From Clostridiales bacterium (GTDB lineage Bacteria; Bacillota; Clostridia; Oscillospirales; Oscillospiraceae): a DNA stretch of 14,927 nt. The translations under genes were made by a program, and so were the position numbers. Where the stretch lies: assembly GCA_009774055.1 (NCBI GenBank), contig VSNB01000057.1:1-14927 (forward strand). The letters run 5' to 3'. Of the stretch, positions 7,357-14,744 are shown piece by piece. The notes under the pieces are model-generated. The model saw only the letters and a list, made by a program, of their open reading frames with translations. It made no database searches and was not told the origin of the DNA. Positions within the stretch are counted from its first letter, which is position 1. Every line of letters starts with the position of its first letter.

Positions 7357-9177
7357 TCACCATGCCTTGCCGATATCCGCGCCGAAGCGGTTGGCAATGA
7401 TGTAGCACACCAAGATAAACAGCAGCACACACACGGAAATGGCGTCGGCCATCTGGTTATAGCCCTCCTGGGAATAGGTGAAGGCCAGGTAGGACATGGT
7501 CTGGGTATGCTTATCCATCATGATGATGATGAGGTCCAGCTCCTTGGCAATGCTGATGAAGGTCAGCATGAAGCCGGAGATAAAGCCGTTTTTCGCCAGA
7601 GGCAGGACGATCTTGCCCATCCGCTGCCAGAAGTTGGCGCCGTTGATGTCGGCGGCCTCCTCCAGCTCCACGGCGATCTGCATCATGTTGGCGGTGCCGG
7701 ACCGGCTGGCGAAGGGGAAGTGCTTGACCACGCTGGTCAGGACGATGAGGGTGAAGGTGCCGTACAGGGAGGGGATCAGCCCGCCCAGGCGGGGCTGGGA
7801 GAACATGGCCACGTACATGGAGGAGAAGGCCACGCCGCTCATCAGGTAGGGCACGAATACCAGCTGCTCCGTGGCGGAGCCGTACCACTTGCCCCGGCCC
7901 CGGGTGGAGATATAGCCCAGGAACTGGCCGCAGAAGGCGGTGATGATGGAGCCGATGAAGGTCAGACGGACGGTGTTCCACACGGCCTTGCCGAACTCCG
8001 GATTGCGGAAGATTCCCTCCATGCTGGTGTAGGTCTGGGCCTCGTCCAGGGTGCCGATCCAGTTGTAGAGGGTCAGGTTGCTCAGGCCGTAGCCGTTGCC
8101 GGTGGTGATCTGGAACGTCTCCATAACCAGCACGAACATGGGGGCTACCATGGCGAAGAACAGGAAGACCACCAAAAAGCACATCAGGGGGATCTTGGCG
8201 CCGCCCAGGTGCATCTCATTGGAGCGCCCGCCCTTGCCGCCGATGGTGGCGTAGGACTTACGGACGCCGATGATCCGCTGGTTGGAGAAGATAATGAGGG
8301 CCGCCAGGCTGATGAGCACCAGGCTCATGGCGAAGCCCACGCCCTGGGGGCCGCCGTTGATGAAGGTCTTCATCTTGGTGGCCAGGGTGAAGTAGCCGAT
8401 CCGGGAGCCCAGGTTGGCCGCCACGCCGTAGGTGCCGATGGACTTGCTGAGGGTCATGACCACGGCGGAGAGGATGCTGGGCAGCACCAGGGGCAGGGTA
8501 ATGGATTTCAGAATCTGCACCTTATTGGCGCCGCAGATCTCGCCCATCTCCTCCAGCTCCGAGTTGATGGAGCGCAGGGCGGAGGAGACGTGTATGTAGG
8601 AGAAGGCGTAGTAGTGCAGGCTCATACAAAGGACGATGGCCACGGGGCCGTAGGCCAGCCAGTCGGGAATGGGGATGCCCATGCCGGCCAGGAAGCCCAG
8701 AGAGCCGGAGGTCTTGTTGCGGAACACCGCCAGCCAGGCCAGGGCCTTGCACCAGGAGGGGATCATGTAGGGGATGACCACCAGCATGCCCAGCAGCTTC
8801 TTGCCGGGGATGTCGGAGCGGACCATCAGCCAGCCCAGCACGGAGCCCAGAGGCACCGACACGATGACCGTGAAGAAGCCCACCACCAGGGAGTTCTTCA
8901 GCGGGCCCCACAGGGTGGCGCCGGACAGCTTGCTTACCAGGATATACCGCCAATAGTACAGCGTAAAGTCGCCCACCTCGCCGCCGTACCGCTTGGCCTC
9001 GGCGCGGGCCAGGGTGAAGGTGGAGGCGATCATCTGCAGCAGGGGGATCACGATCAGGCAGAACAGGATGACTAAGCTGATTGCGACGATCATGTTGAAC
9101 GGGTTCTTCACCACGTTCAGAAACTGGTTTTTAAGTCTGGTCTTGTTAAACGGACGGCGTTCTCTCTTCCTTTTCAC
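7357..9177 (-). CDS. Fused double-domain ABC importer permease
   Basis: A 606-aa integral membrane protein that carries two binding-protein-dependent permease domains in one chain, as in the iron(III) FbpB/SfuB and thiamine ThiP permeases. Each half has the cytoplasmic EAA loop that docks the ATPase: EEMGEICGANKVQ...TLP at about 209-229 and EEAADINGANFWQ...VLP at about 506-526. Both halves have about six hydrophobic spans. I chose the GTG at 9177: AAAGGAG lies seven bases upstream and the protein then starts with a basic VKRKRERRPF leader before the first span at about residue 28. An in-frame ATG at 9339 would extend it by 54 residues but starts within the promoter. First gene of the importer operon. 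The fused form argues against the standard two-gene sugar permease and for the iron/phosphonate/sugar-phosphate class. Confidence 0.9.
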   Translation of the reverse strand: MKRKRERRPFNKTRLKNQFLNVVKNPFNMIVAISLVILFCLIVIPLLQMIASTFTLARAEAKRYGGEVGDFTLYYWRYILVSKLSGATLWGPLKNSLVVGFFTVIVSVPLGSVLGWLMVRSDIPGKKLLGMLVVIPYMIPSWCKALAWLAVFRNKTSGSLGFLAGMGIPIPDWLAYGPVAIVLCMSLHYYAFSYIHVSSALRSINSELEEMGEICGANKVQILKSITLPLVLPSILSAVVMTLSKSIGTYGVAANLGSRIGYFTLATKMKTFINGGPQGVGFAMSLVLISLAALIIFSNQRIIGVRKSYATIGGKGGRSNEMHLGGAKIPLMCFLVVFLFFAMVAPMFVLVMETFQITTGNGYGLSNLTLYNWIGTLDEAQTYTSMEGIFRNPEFGKAVWNTVRLTFIGSIITAFCGQFLGYISTRGRGKWYGSATEQLVFVPYLMSGVAFSSMYVAMFSQPRLGGLIPSLYGTFTLIVLTSVVKHFPFASRSGTANMMQIAVELEEAADINGANFWQRMGKIVLPLAKNGFISGFMLTFISIAKELDLIIIMMDKHTQTMSYLAFTYSQEGYNQMADAISVCVLLFILVCYIIANRFGADIGKAW

Positions 9178-9223
9178 ATCGTTGCTCCTTTCGTCATACC
9201 AAATGCGCCGGTGAAACCGCAGC

Positions 9224-9239
9224 CCGGAGCGCGCTCCGG
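9224..9239. promoter_or_regulatory. 16-bp perfect palindrome in the importer leader
   Basis: CCGGAGCGCGCTCCGG reads the same on both strands. It lies about 65 bases after the predicted start point and about 35 bases before the ribosome binding site of the permease gene. It may be a protein-binding site or an RNA hairpin with a four-base loop. Confidence 0.4.
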
Positions 9240-9276
9240 ACGCGCGGACAATTTTCCCCTTTACTCCCACCTTTCT

Positions 9277-9292
9277 TCGAACACGTTTCCGA
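9277..9292. promoter_or_regulatory. Candidate LacI-type operator at the importer start point
   Basis: TCGAACACGTTTCCGA is an imperfect palindrome (12 of 16 positions symmetric) centred on ACGT. LacI-family repressors favour operators with a central CG. It falls at about +12 to +27 of the importer transcript, where a repressor would block elongation. No regulator gene is in the window to pair with it. Confidence 0.3.
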
Positions 9293-9310
9293 TACTTGCT
9301 TTCTATGCTG

Positions 9311-9339
9311 ATTATAGCAAAGTTGTAAAATATCGTCAA
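9311..9339 (-). promoter_or_regulatory. Promoter of the ABC importer operon
   Basis: Minus strand: TTGACG (complement of 9334-9339), a 17-base spacer, perfect TATAAT (complement of 9311-9316), preceded by TGC, an extended -10. The start would be near 9304, giving a leader of about 127 bases before the GTG at 9177. The 428-base gap 9178-9605 is AT-rich around this promoter, unlike its surroundings. It otherwise holds the two palindromes listed here and the iol terminator; I see no gene in it. Confidence 0.75.
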
Positions 9340-9535
9340 TTACTTTGGGCGAGAAAAAGAATATTTCGCTGTTTTGTCTATATGCGCCGCTACAAAGTTG
9401 GCGGAAGTCACAATTTCTTAATATTTAAACGGAATTTTTTGAGCTGTTTTTTGTACGCTGGTTCATTTTTATGCAAATGTTTTCGTGAAATGTTCGCGCG
9501 CCCACCGACCCCCTGCCCTGCGTACCCGGAAGCAC

Positions 9536-9572
9536 AAAAGGGGAGAAGGCCCGCCGGCCTTCTCCCCTTTTT
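9536..9572 (-). terminator. Intrinsic terminator of the iol operon
   Basis: A perfect 16-bp stem (AAAAGGGGAGAAGGCC at 9536-9551 with its complement at 9556-9571) around CGCC. On the minus strand the stem ends in CCCCTTTTG, 34 bases after the stop of the iolG-like gene. It separates the inositol genes from the importer promoter. The A-T pairs at the stem base make it work in either direction. Confidence 0.85.
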
Positions 9573-9605
9573 GCTAATTTGTTCCCAATACGCGCCCGTA
9601 CCGCG

Positions 9606-10634
9606 TCAGCAGTACATGGCGGGCTTCTCAATGGTGTCCACCTTCAAAAACTGGCTGGTGCCCCGGGAGGCGTTCAAGGCGTCCCCGGCCACGCAGGCCA
9701 CGTAGCCGTCCCAGGCGGAGGGGCCGGTGAGCTTACCCTCCTGGATGGACTGGACCCAGCGGCAGAACTCGATGTCGTAGGCCTCGATGAAGCGCTCCTT
9801 CCAGTCGGTCATGATGGGCATGGACTCGGCAGGGTTCACGCTGTCCCACCCGGCGGGGCGGGAGCGGCGGACCACGGCGTAGGGGTCGGGAAGCTTCACG
9901 GTGCCATTCTCGCAGACCACCTCGCACTGGATGTCGTAGCCGTAGCCGTCGGCCACCTGGACCTCCACGTCGATGAAGCAGCCCTTCTTGGTGCGCATGA
10001 GCATCACCTGGGGGTTGTCGTAGCCCTTGTTGGAGTTGGCGGACTGGCGGACCCGGACGCACTGGGCGTCCTCGTACTCGTCTCCCAGGAGCCAGCGGCA
10101 GATGTCCAGCTCGTGAATGGCCACGTTGGTCACGCCGTTCTCCGTCTTGAAGCCGGGGCCCTGGGACACGTTGCGGTGGCACGCCTTGATGAGCAGGGGC
10201 GCGCCCAGCTCGCCGGAATCGATGATGCGCTTCATCTCCGCGTAGCCCCGGTCGTACCGGCGCATGAAGCCCACCTGAACCAGCCGCCTGCCGATCTCCT
10301 GCTCCCGGGCGATGATCTCCTCGCAGTCCTTGGCGTTCTGGCTCAGGGGCTTCTCGCAGAAGCACCATTTTTCGTACTTCAGTACCTTCATCACGTAGTC
10401 GTGGTGGGTGGGGTCGATGGAGGTGATGACCACCGCCTCCACCTCGGGGTCCGCGATCATGCCGTTGCAGTCGTTCCCGAAGGAGCGGATGTCGTATTTG
10501 GCGGCAGTCTCGTCGGCGGCGGCCGCCACATAGTCGCTGACGGCGACCACGGTCGCGCCGGGAACGGTTTCGATGATCCGGCGGCAGTGGTCCTTCCCGA
10601 TGGCCCCGCAGCCGATGATGCCGATTTTGAGCAT
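9606..10634 (-). CDS. iolG: Inositol 2-dehydrogenase-like Gfo/Idh/MocA oxidoreductase
   Basis: The 342-aa NAD(P)-dependent dehydrogenase probably oxidises myo-inositol (or a stereoisomer) to 2-keto-myo-inositol, the first step of the pathway. The Rossmann motif is GIIGCGAIG (5-13), and FCEKPLS holds catalytic Lys95. VQVGFMRRYD and YGYDIQCEVV closely match Bacillus IolG as I remember it. The catalytic triad of that enzyme is Lys97-Asp172-His176; here the Asp position is Asn170 in NVAIHELD, while His174 is kept. Asn is common there in other branches of the superfamily, so the enzyme may favour another inositol isomer or a modified inositol. It starts 18 bases after the iolD stop with GAGGAG upstream, and is the last gene before the terminator at 9536-9572. 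Confidence 0.85.
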   Translation of the reverse strand: MLKIGIIGCGAIGKDHCRRIIETVPGATVVAVSDYVAAAADETAAKYDIRSFGNDCNGMIADPEVEAVVITSIDPTHHDYVMKVLKYEKWCFCEKPLSQNAKDCEEIIAREQEIGRRLVQVGFMRRYDRGYAEMKRIIDSGELGAPLLIKACHRNVSQGPGFKTENGVTNVAIHELDICRWLLGDEYEDAQCVRVRQSANSNKGYDNPQVMLMRTKKGCFIDVEVQVADGYGYDIQCEVVCENGTVKLPDPYAVVRRSRPAGWDSVNPAESMPIMTDWKERFIEAYDIEFCRWVQSIQEGKLTGPSAWDGYVACVAGDALNASRGTSQFLKVDTIEKPAMYC

Positions 10635-10652
10635 GGCGTTATCTCCTCTATT

Positions 10653-12575
10653 TTAATACTTTCTTGCGTCCTTCTCGTGGGCCAGGTGGTCCTGATAGGC
10701 GTCCAGGTTCCGCTGGTTCTCGGACACCGCCGTGTCGCCTACCCGCCACCATGCGCCGTAGCCGTCGGTCATGGACTTGGGCAGCACCCGGATGTCGAAG
10801 AGCACCGGCACGCCGTCGATCTTCTTGGCGTCAGCGATGGCGTCCTTCAGCTCGGCAAGGCTGTGGATGGTATAGGCTTTGCAGCCGTAGCCCTCGGCGA
10901 TTTTGGCGAAGTCCACCGGCATGAAGGGGCCGGAGAACTTCCCGTCCTCCCCCCGCCAGCGCAGCTCGGTGCAGAGGGTGTCGTTGCCGTGGCCCACCTG
11001 GAGGTTGTTGATGCAGCCATAGCTGGCGTTGTTGAAGAGACAGATATGGATCTTCTTATGCTCCTGCACCGCCGTCAGCAGCTCGGCGTGGAGCATGATG
11101 AAGCTGCCGTCGCCGCACATGGCGTACACGTCCCTGTCGCCGATGGCATACTTCACGCCCAGCGCGCCGGAGATCTCGTAGCCCATGCAGGAGTAGCCGT
11201 ACTCCATATTATAGGTATCCACCGCCCGGGGCCGCCACATCCGCTGCATGTCGCCGGGCAGGGAGCCCGCCGCGCCGATGACCACGTCCTCGGGGTCGAT
11301 GCAGCGGTTGATGCAGCCCAGGACCTCCGTCTGGGTGAGGCTTGCGTCCAGGTCCTTGGCGAAGCGGAAGGCGGACTGGGCGTTGGCGTCGTTGATTTCC
11401 GGCACGTAGCCCTCGCCGAAGGCGGTGGCGTCCAGCCGGTCCAGCTCCTTCCGCCAGCGGGCCTGGGCCTCGGCGACCTCGGTGGTATAGGGGGCCTTGT
11501 AGCTCCCGACAGCCGCCAGCAGGGCGGGCAGGGCCTTTTTCGCGTCAGCCACCACCGGCAGGGCATCCAGCTTCAGGGCCTGGAACTCGGAGACGTTGAT
11601 GTTGATGAATTTGGCGTCCTCCCGGAACAGCCACTTGGAGGCGGTGGTGAAGTCGGTGTACCGGGTGCCCACGCCGATGACCACGTCCGCCTCCCGGGCG
11701 ATCTCGTTGGCGGCGGAGCAGCCCGTCACGCCCACGCCGCCCAGGTTCAGCGGGTGGTCCCAGACGACGGCGCTCTTGCCCGCCTGGGTTTCCGCGAAGG
11801 GGATGCCGGTGGCCTCGGCAAACCGCTTGAATTCCTCGTGGGCCTCGCTGTACCGCACGCCGCCGCCGCAGATGAGCATGGGCTTTTTTGCGTTTTTGAT
11901 GATCTCCGCCGCCTCGGCGATCACCTCCGCCTCCGGCTCCCGCCGGGCCAGACGGTGGACCCGCCTGGCGAAGAAGCTCTCGGGGTAGTCGTAGGCCTCG
12001 CCCTCCACATCCTGGGGCATGGCCACGCACACCGCGCCGGTGTTGGCCGGATCGGTCAGCACCCGCATGGCGCTGAGCATGGCGCTCATGAGCTGCTCGG
12101 GCCGGACCACCCGGTCCCAGTACCGGCACACGGGCCGGAAGGCGTCGTTGGTGGACAGGCTCAGATCGTGGGTCTGCTCCACCTGCTGGAGCACCGGGTC
12201 GGGCTGGCGGCAGGCGTACACGTCGCCGGGCAGGATCAGCACGGGGATGTTGTTGGCGGTGGCGGTGGCGGCGGCGGTGACCATGTTGGCCGCGCCGGGG
12301 CCCACCGAGGAGGTAACGGCGATGATCTTCTTCCGCTTGCACTGCTTGGCGAAGGCCACGGCGGTGTGGGCCATGCCCTGCTCGTTCTTGCCCTGCCACA
12401 CCTGCATCCGGTGGGCCTCCTGGGCCAGCGCCTGGCCCAGGCCCACCACGTTGCCATGGCCGGGGAGCATAATGACGCCCTCCACAAAGGGGTGCTCGAT
12501 GCCGTCATAGGCGATGTACTGGTTCTCCAGGAACCGGACCAGGGCCTGGGCCATGGTCAGTCGAATGGTTTTCAT
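10653..12575 (-). CDS. iolD: 3D-(3,5/4)-trihydroxycyclohexane-1,2-dione acylhydrolase
   Basis: The 640-aa thiamine-diphosphate enzyme opens the inositol ring, turning the diketone made by IolE into 5-deoxyglucuronate. Length matches Bacillus IolD (about 637). It has the three-domain layout of ThDP enzymes. The N-terminal domain carries the activating Glu65 in WQGKNEQGMAH and the SSVGPGAANM segment. The C-terminal domain carries the cofactor motif GDGS (488-491) through NN (515-516). GSLPGDMQRMW and NMEYGYSCMGYEI are typical of IolD rather than of acetolactate synthase. AGGAGG lies six bases before the ATG. A 129-base gap with a 12-bp hairpin separates it from iolB upstream, and iolG follows after 18 bases. 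Confidence 0.95.
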   Translation of the reverse strand: MKTIRLTMAQALVRFLENQYIAYDGIEHPFVEGVIMLPGHGNVVGLGQALAQEAHRMQVWQGKNEQGMAHTAVAFAKQCKRKKIIAVTSSVGPGAANMVTAAATATANNIPVLILPGDVYACRQPDPVLQQVEQTHDLSLSTNDAFRPVCRYWDRVVRPEQLMSAMLSAMRVLTDPANTGAVCVAMPQDVEGEAYDYPESFFARRVHRLARREPEAEVIAEAAEIIKNAKKPMLICGGGVRYSEAHEEFKRFAEATGIPFAETQAGKSAVVWDHPLNLGGVGVTGCSAANEIAREADVVIGVGTRYTDFTTASKWLFREDAKFININVSEFQALKLDALPVVADAKKALPALLAAVGSYKAPYTTEVAEAQARWRKELDRLDATAFGEGYVPEINDANAQSAFRFAKDLDASLTQTEVLGCINRCIDPEDVVIGAAGSLPGDMQRMWRPRAVDTYNMEYGYSCMGYEISGALGVKYAIGDRDVYAMCGDGSFIMLHAELLTAVQEHKKIHICLFNNASYGCINNLQVGHGNDTLCTELRWRGEDGKFSGPFMPVDFAKIAEGYGCKAYTIHSLAELKDAIADAKKIDGVPVLFDIRVLPKSMTDGYGAWWRVGDTAVSENQRNLDAYQDHLAHEKDARKY

Positions 12576-12601
12576 GGGGTGCCTCCTTTTTGTCGGTATA
12601 C

Positions 12602-12627
12602 ATACTTTTCCTTGAAAGGAAAAGTAT
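12602..12627. repeat. 26-base near-perfect hairpin between iolB and iolD
   Basis: ATACTTTTCCTT and its exact complement AAGGAAAAGTAT are separated by only GA. On the minus strand the hairpin ends 26 bases before the iolD start. Smaller hairpins (GCAAGC-GAA-GCTTGC and GCGC-GAA-GCGC) lie between it and the iolB stop. It may process or stabilise the mRNA between the two genes, since a true T-tract does not follow. Confidence 0.55.
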
Positions 12628-12704
12628 CAAAAGGAACTTTTTGCCGCAAGCTTCGCTTGCTCTCGGGCGCTTCGCGCTGTTATGCGTGGTCTGTCGCCGG
12701 CCGC

Positions 12705-13505
12705 TCAGCCCTGGTAGATATGGTCGTTGGCGTCCGGCTTCCACAGCCAGGCGTGTTCGGGGTCGTCGATGCGGGTTTTCTTCCAGGGGTCCCCTTCCAG
12801 ATGCCGGATGCCCCAGGCGTAGCACATGGCGTATCCCGGCGCGGCGGTCTGGGAGTGGAAACCGTGGTTGATGACCGCCAGGCCGTTGTGGCCCGTTTTA
12901 TAAATTTCCCCGTTGGCGAAGCCCGCGCCGAAGCCGTCGGGGTAGTCGAAGCGGTAGAAATATACCTCCGGCTGGGGGTGGTGGTGGGGCGGATAGGAGG
13001 ACCATTTCCCCGGATAATTCAGCACCTCGCCCAGCACCATGTTGGAAAAGGGGGCGTTGTCGTAGTCAAAAAATGTCTTGATCTCCCGCTGCATACAGCC
13101 CATCAGTTCACCGTTGGACCCAGCGTGCTGGGTCTGGATCGTCTCAGGGGTATACATCACCGGCGTGTAGTCCCGCTCGTTGAGGGTCTTCTGGATGTAC
13201 AGCTCGCTGTGCCCATGGGAGGCCAGCTCCACCCGCGTCCCCCGGGAGACCAGCAGGCAGTACGCCTCATGGCGGAAGCAGTCGGGCCGTTCGGCCTCCA
13301 CCGTCTCTCCGTTCCACCGGTAGGTCACCTTCCCGGCGAACAGCAGCACGGCAATTTCCTTCAAAGGCTCCTCAAAAATAAAGGTATCCCCGTCCTCCAT
13401 CACCAAAAGGCCCACGTCCATCTGGGTCCCCATGTCGTCCGCAGAGGCGTCGATATAGGCGTTGTATCCCTGTTTCAGCTCCGCGTTTTTGTTAAAGTAG
13501 GTCAT
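12705..13505 (-). CDS. iolB: 5-deoxy-glucuronate isomerase
   Basis: The 266-aa bicupin enzyme converts 5-deoxyglucuronate to 2-deoxy-5-keto-gluconate, the step after IolD. Length is near the family norm of about 270. The metal-binding cupin motif is clear in GKWSSYPPHHHPQPEVYFYRF: His174-His176 and Glu180. A further conserved His-rich stretch, VINHGFHSQ (His214, His217), completes the site. The N-terminal cupin half is degenerate, as usual. The ATG is preceded by TTAGGAGCTGATTTGG with AGGAG at about eight bases. It lies between iolE, 322 bases upstream, and iolD downstream on the same strand. The long upstream gap means it might have its own promoter, but I found no convincing one. Confidence 0.95.
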   Translation of the reverse strand: MTYFNKNAELKQGYNAYIDASADDMGTQMDVGLLVMEDGDTFIFEEPLKEIAVLLFAGKVTYRWNGETVEAERPDCFRHEAYCLLVSRGTRVELASHGHSELYIQKTLNERDYTPVMYTPETIQTQHAGSNGELMGCMQREIKTFFDYDNAPFSNMVLGEVLNYPGKWSSYPPHHHPQPEVYFYRFDYPDGFGAGFANGEIYKTGHNGLAVINHGFHSQTAAPGYAMCYAWGIRHLEGDPWKKTRIDDPEHAWLWKPDANDHIYQG

Positions 13506-13827
13506 CCAAATCAGCTCCTAATATAAATAGTAGAACGCAGTATCTAAAATCACCCGCGCCGCACCACGGCGCAGCAGCAGAAGTCCTCCGACAGTGCGCA
13601 TCCGCCAGCGCTTCGCGTCCTGACGGCCCTGAGAACTCCGCAGGTCAAACAGTCTCCCAGGTCGTAGCGTAAACAATTCCCCCGTAATAAAGGAGGATTC
13701 TCAAGGAACTACGTTCCTTGAGGGCGCTTTTGCTTCTTTTCGCGCAAGCGAAAAGAAGGCCCCGCCGCGGCAGCGGCAAAGATTTTATCATGAAACAAGC
13801 CCCCCGCCGCCGCGCAGCGGCGGCAGC
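13506..13827 (-). other. 322-base hairpin-rich gap between iolE and iolB
   Basis: No gene is supported here. It holds a perfect hairpin CTCAAGGAA-CTACG-TTCCTTGAG (13700-13722), another CTTCTTTTCGC-GCAA-GCGAAAAGAAG (13733-13758), and the GC-only repeat beside the iolE stop. Both strands carry AAAGGAGG or AGGAG-like words, but no open frame follows them. Positions 13550-13690 show no clear repeat or promoter. The layout suits an untranslated region with RNA processing or attenuation, or a decayed insertion. Confidence 0.5.
13799..13823. repeat. 25-bp GC-only hairpin repeat, copy 2
   Basis: Identical over 25 bases to positions 59-83. On the minus strand the hairpin begins within five bases of the iolE stop and is followed by GGGGCTTGTTTC, a poor T-tract. 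It may weaken transcription or protect the iolE mRNA end. Confidence 0.55.
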
Positions 13828-14736
13828 TTACAGCCCCGTGTGCTCCCGAATATACGCCCTGGCCTTCTGCGCGTAGAGCAGAGGGTCAGCCTTCGCCGGG
13901 TCCTGCTCGGCTTCTACCAGAAGCCACCCCTGGTATCCGGCGTCGGAGAGGACCTTGAAAACAGGATCAAAATCCACGTTCCCGTCCCCGGGGACGGTAA
14001 ACGCCCCGTTCCGCACCGCCTGGAGGAAGCTCCAGTGATTCTTTCTGGCTTCCTCCACCACGGGCAGCCGCATATCCTTCAGATGCACGTGGCCGATCCG
14101 GTCCACATACTTTTTCAGCATCGCCAGGGGGTCCTCCCCGGCGAAGGTGAAGTGGCCGGTATCATAGCACAGGAACACGTACCGGGGGTCGGTGTTGGCC
14201 ATCATCCGGTCCGTCTCCTCCGCCGTCTGGACCACGGTGCCCATATGGTGATGGAAGCACAGCTTGAAGCCCCGGTCCGCAGCGGCTTTGCCCAGCCTGT
14301 TGAGGCCGCCGCACAGCAGGCCCCACTCCCGCTCGTCCATCACATGCTTGTGACCGCCGGTAAGGACCGGCGTATCCATCTGTCCCTGGATGGAGTAGCT
14401 CTGCTCGCTGACGTTGATCCGGTCCGCGCCCACAGCGGCCAGAAAATCCAGCTCCCGGACAAACTCCGCTTCTACTTCCTCATAGGGCTTGGTAATCAAA
14501 AAGGAGGAGAACCACCGGCTGGCGATCCGCATCCCCCGCAGGTCCAGCTGGGCCTTCAGCTCCGCCGGGTCGGAGGGGTACTTGTTGCCGATCTCGCATC
14601 CGGTGAAGCCCGCCAGGGCCATTTCGCTGACGGTCTGCTTGAAGGTGTTCTCCGCGCCCAGCTCCGGCATGTCGTCGTTGCACCAGCCGATGGGCGCGAT
14701 GCCCAGCTTCACAGTCTTGGGATCAAACATTTTCAA
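13828..14736 (-). CDS. iolE: Myo-inosose-2 dehydratase
   Basis: The 302-aa TIM-barrel enzyme dehydrates 2-keto-myo-inositol to the diketone used by IolD. It opens with the IolE signature KLGIAPIGWCNDDMPELG, followed by FTGCEIGNKYP. Probable metal and active-site residues are visible in FHHHMGT (161-167), YDTGH (Asp192, His195), GHVHLKD (His216, His218) and the terminal strand VEAE (Glu275). Length fits the family (about 297 in Bacillus). The ribosome binding site GGGAGGA overlaps the stop codon of the malic enzyme gene, eight bases upstream, so both are on one transcript and likely coupled. Confidence 0.95.
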   Translation of the reverse strand: MKMFDPKTVKLGIAPIGWCNDDMPELGAENTFKQTVSEMALAGFTGCEIGNKYPSDPAELKAQLDLRGMRIASRWFSSFLITKPYEEVEAEFVRELDFLAAVGADRINVSEQSYSIQGQMDTPVLTGGHKHVMDEREWGLLCGGLNRLGKAAADRGFKLCFHHHMGTVVQTAEETDRMMANTDPRYVFLCYDTGHFTFAGEDPLAMLKKYVDRIGHVHLKDMRLPVVEEARKNHWSFLQAVRNGAFTVPGDGNVDFDPVFKVLSDAGYQGWLLVEAEQDPAKADPLLYAQKARAYIREHTGL

Positions 14737-14744
14737 ATCCTCCC

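Noticed and set aside
9178..9339. 54-residue N-terminal extension of the permease from the ATG at 9339
   Set aside because: That start overlaps the -35 of the promoter at 9311-9339 and has no ribosome binding site; the GTG at 9177 has AAAGGAG at a good distance.
12610..12653. Promoter for iolD using TTGATA
   Set aside because: The -10 at 16-18 bases spacing matches only three of six positions and lies in the hairpin arm; the hairpin explains the AT-rich sequence better.
9579..13526. A plus-strand open frame of 1315 codons
   Set aside because: It is antisense to iolG, iolD and iolB, is rich in Gly, Val, Leu and His with no domain, and has no ribosome binding site; it results from high GC codon use on the other strand.
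13520..13548. TTTAGA-17-TATATT promoter for iolB
   Set aside because: The start point would fall inside the iolB ribosome binding site, leaving no usable leader.
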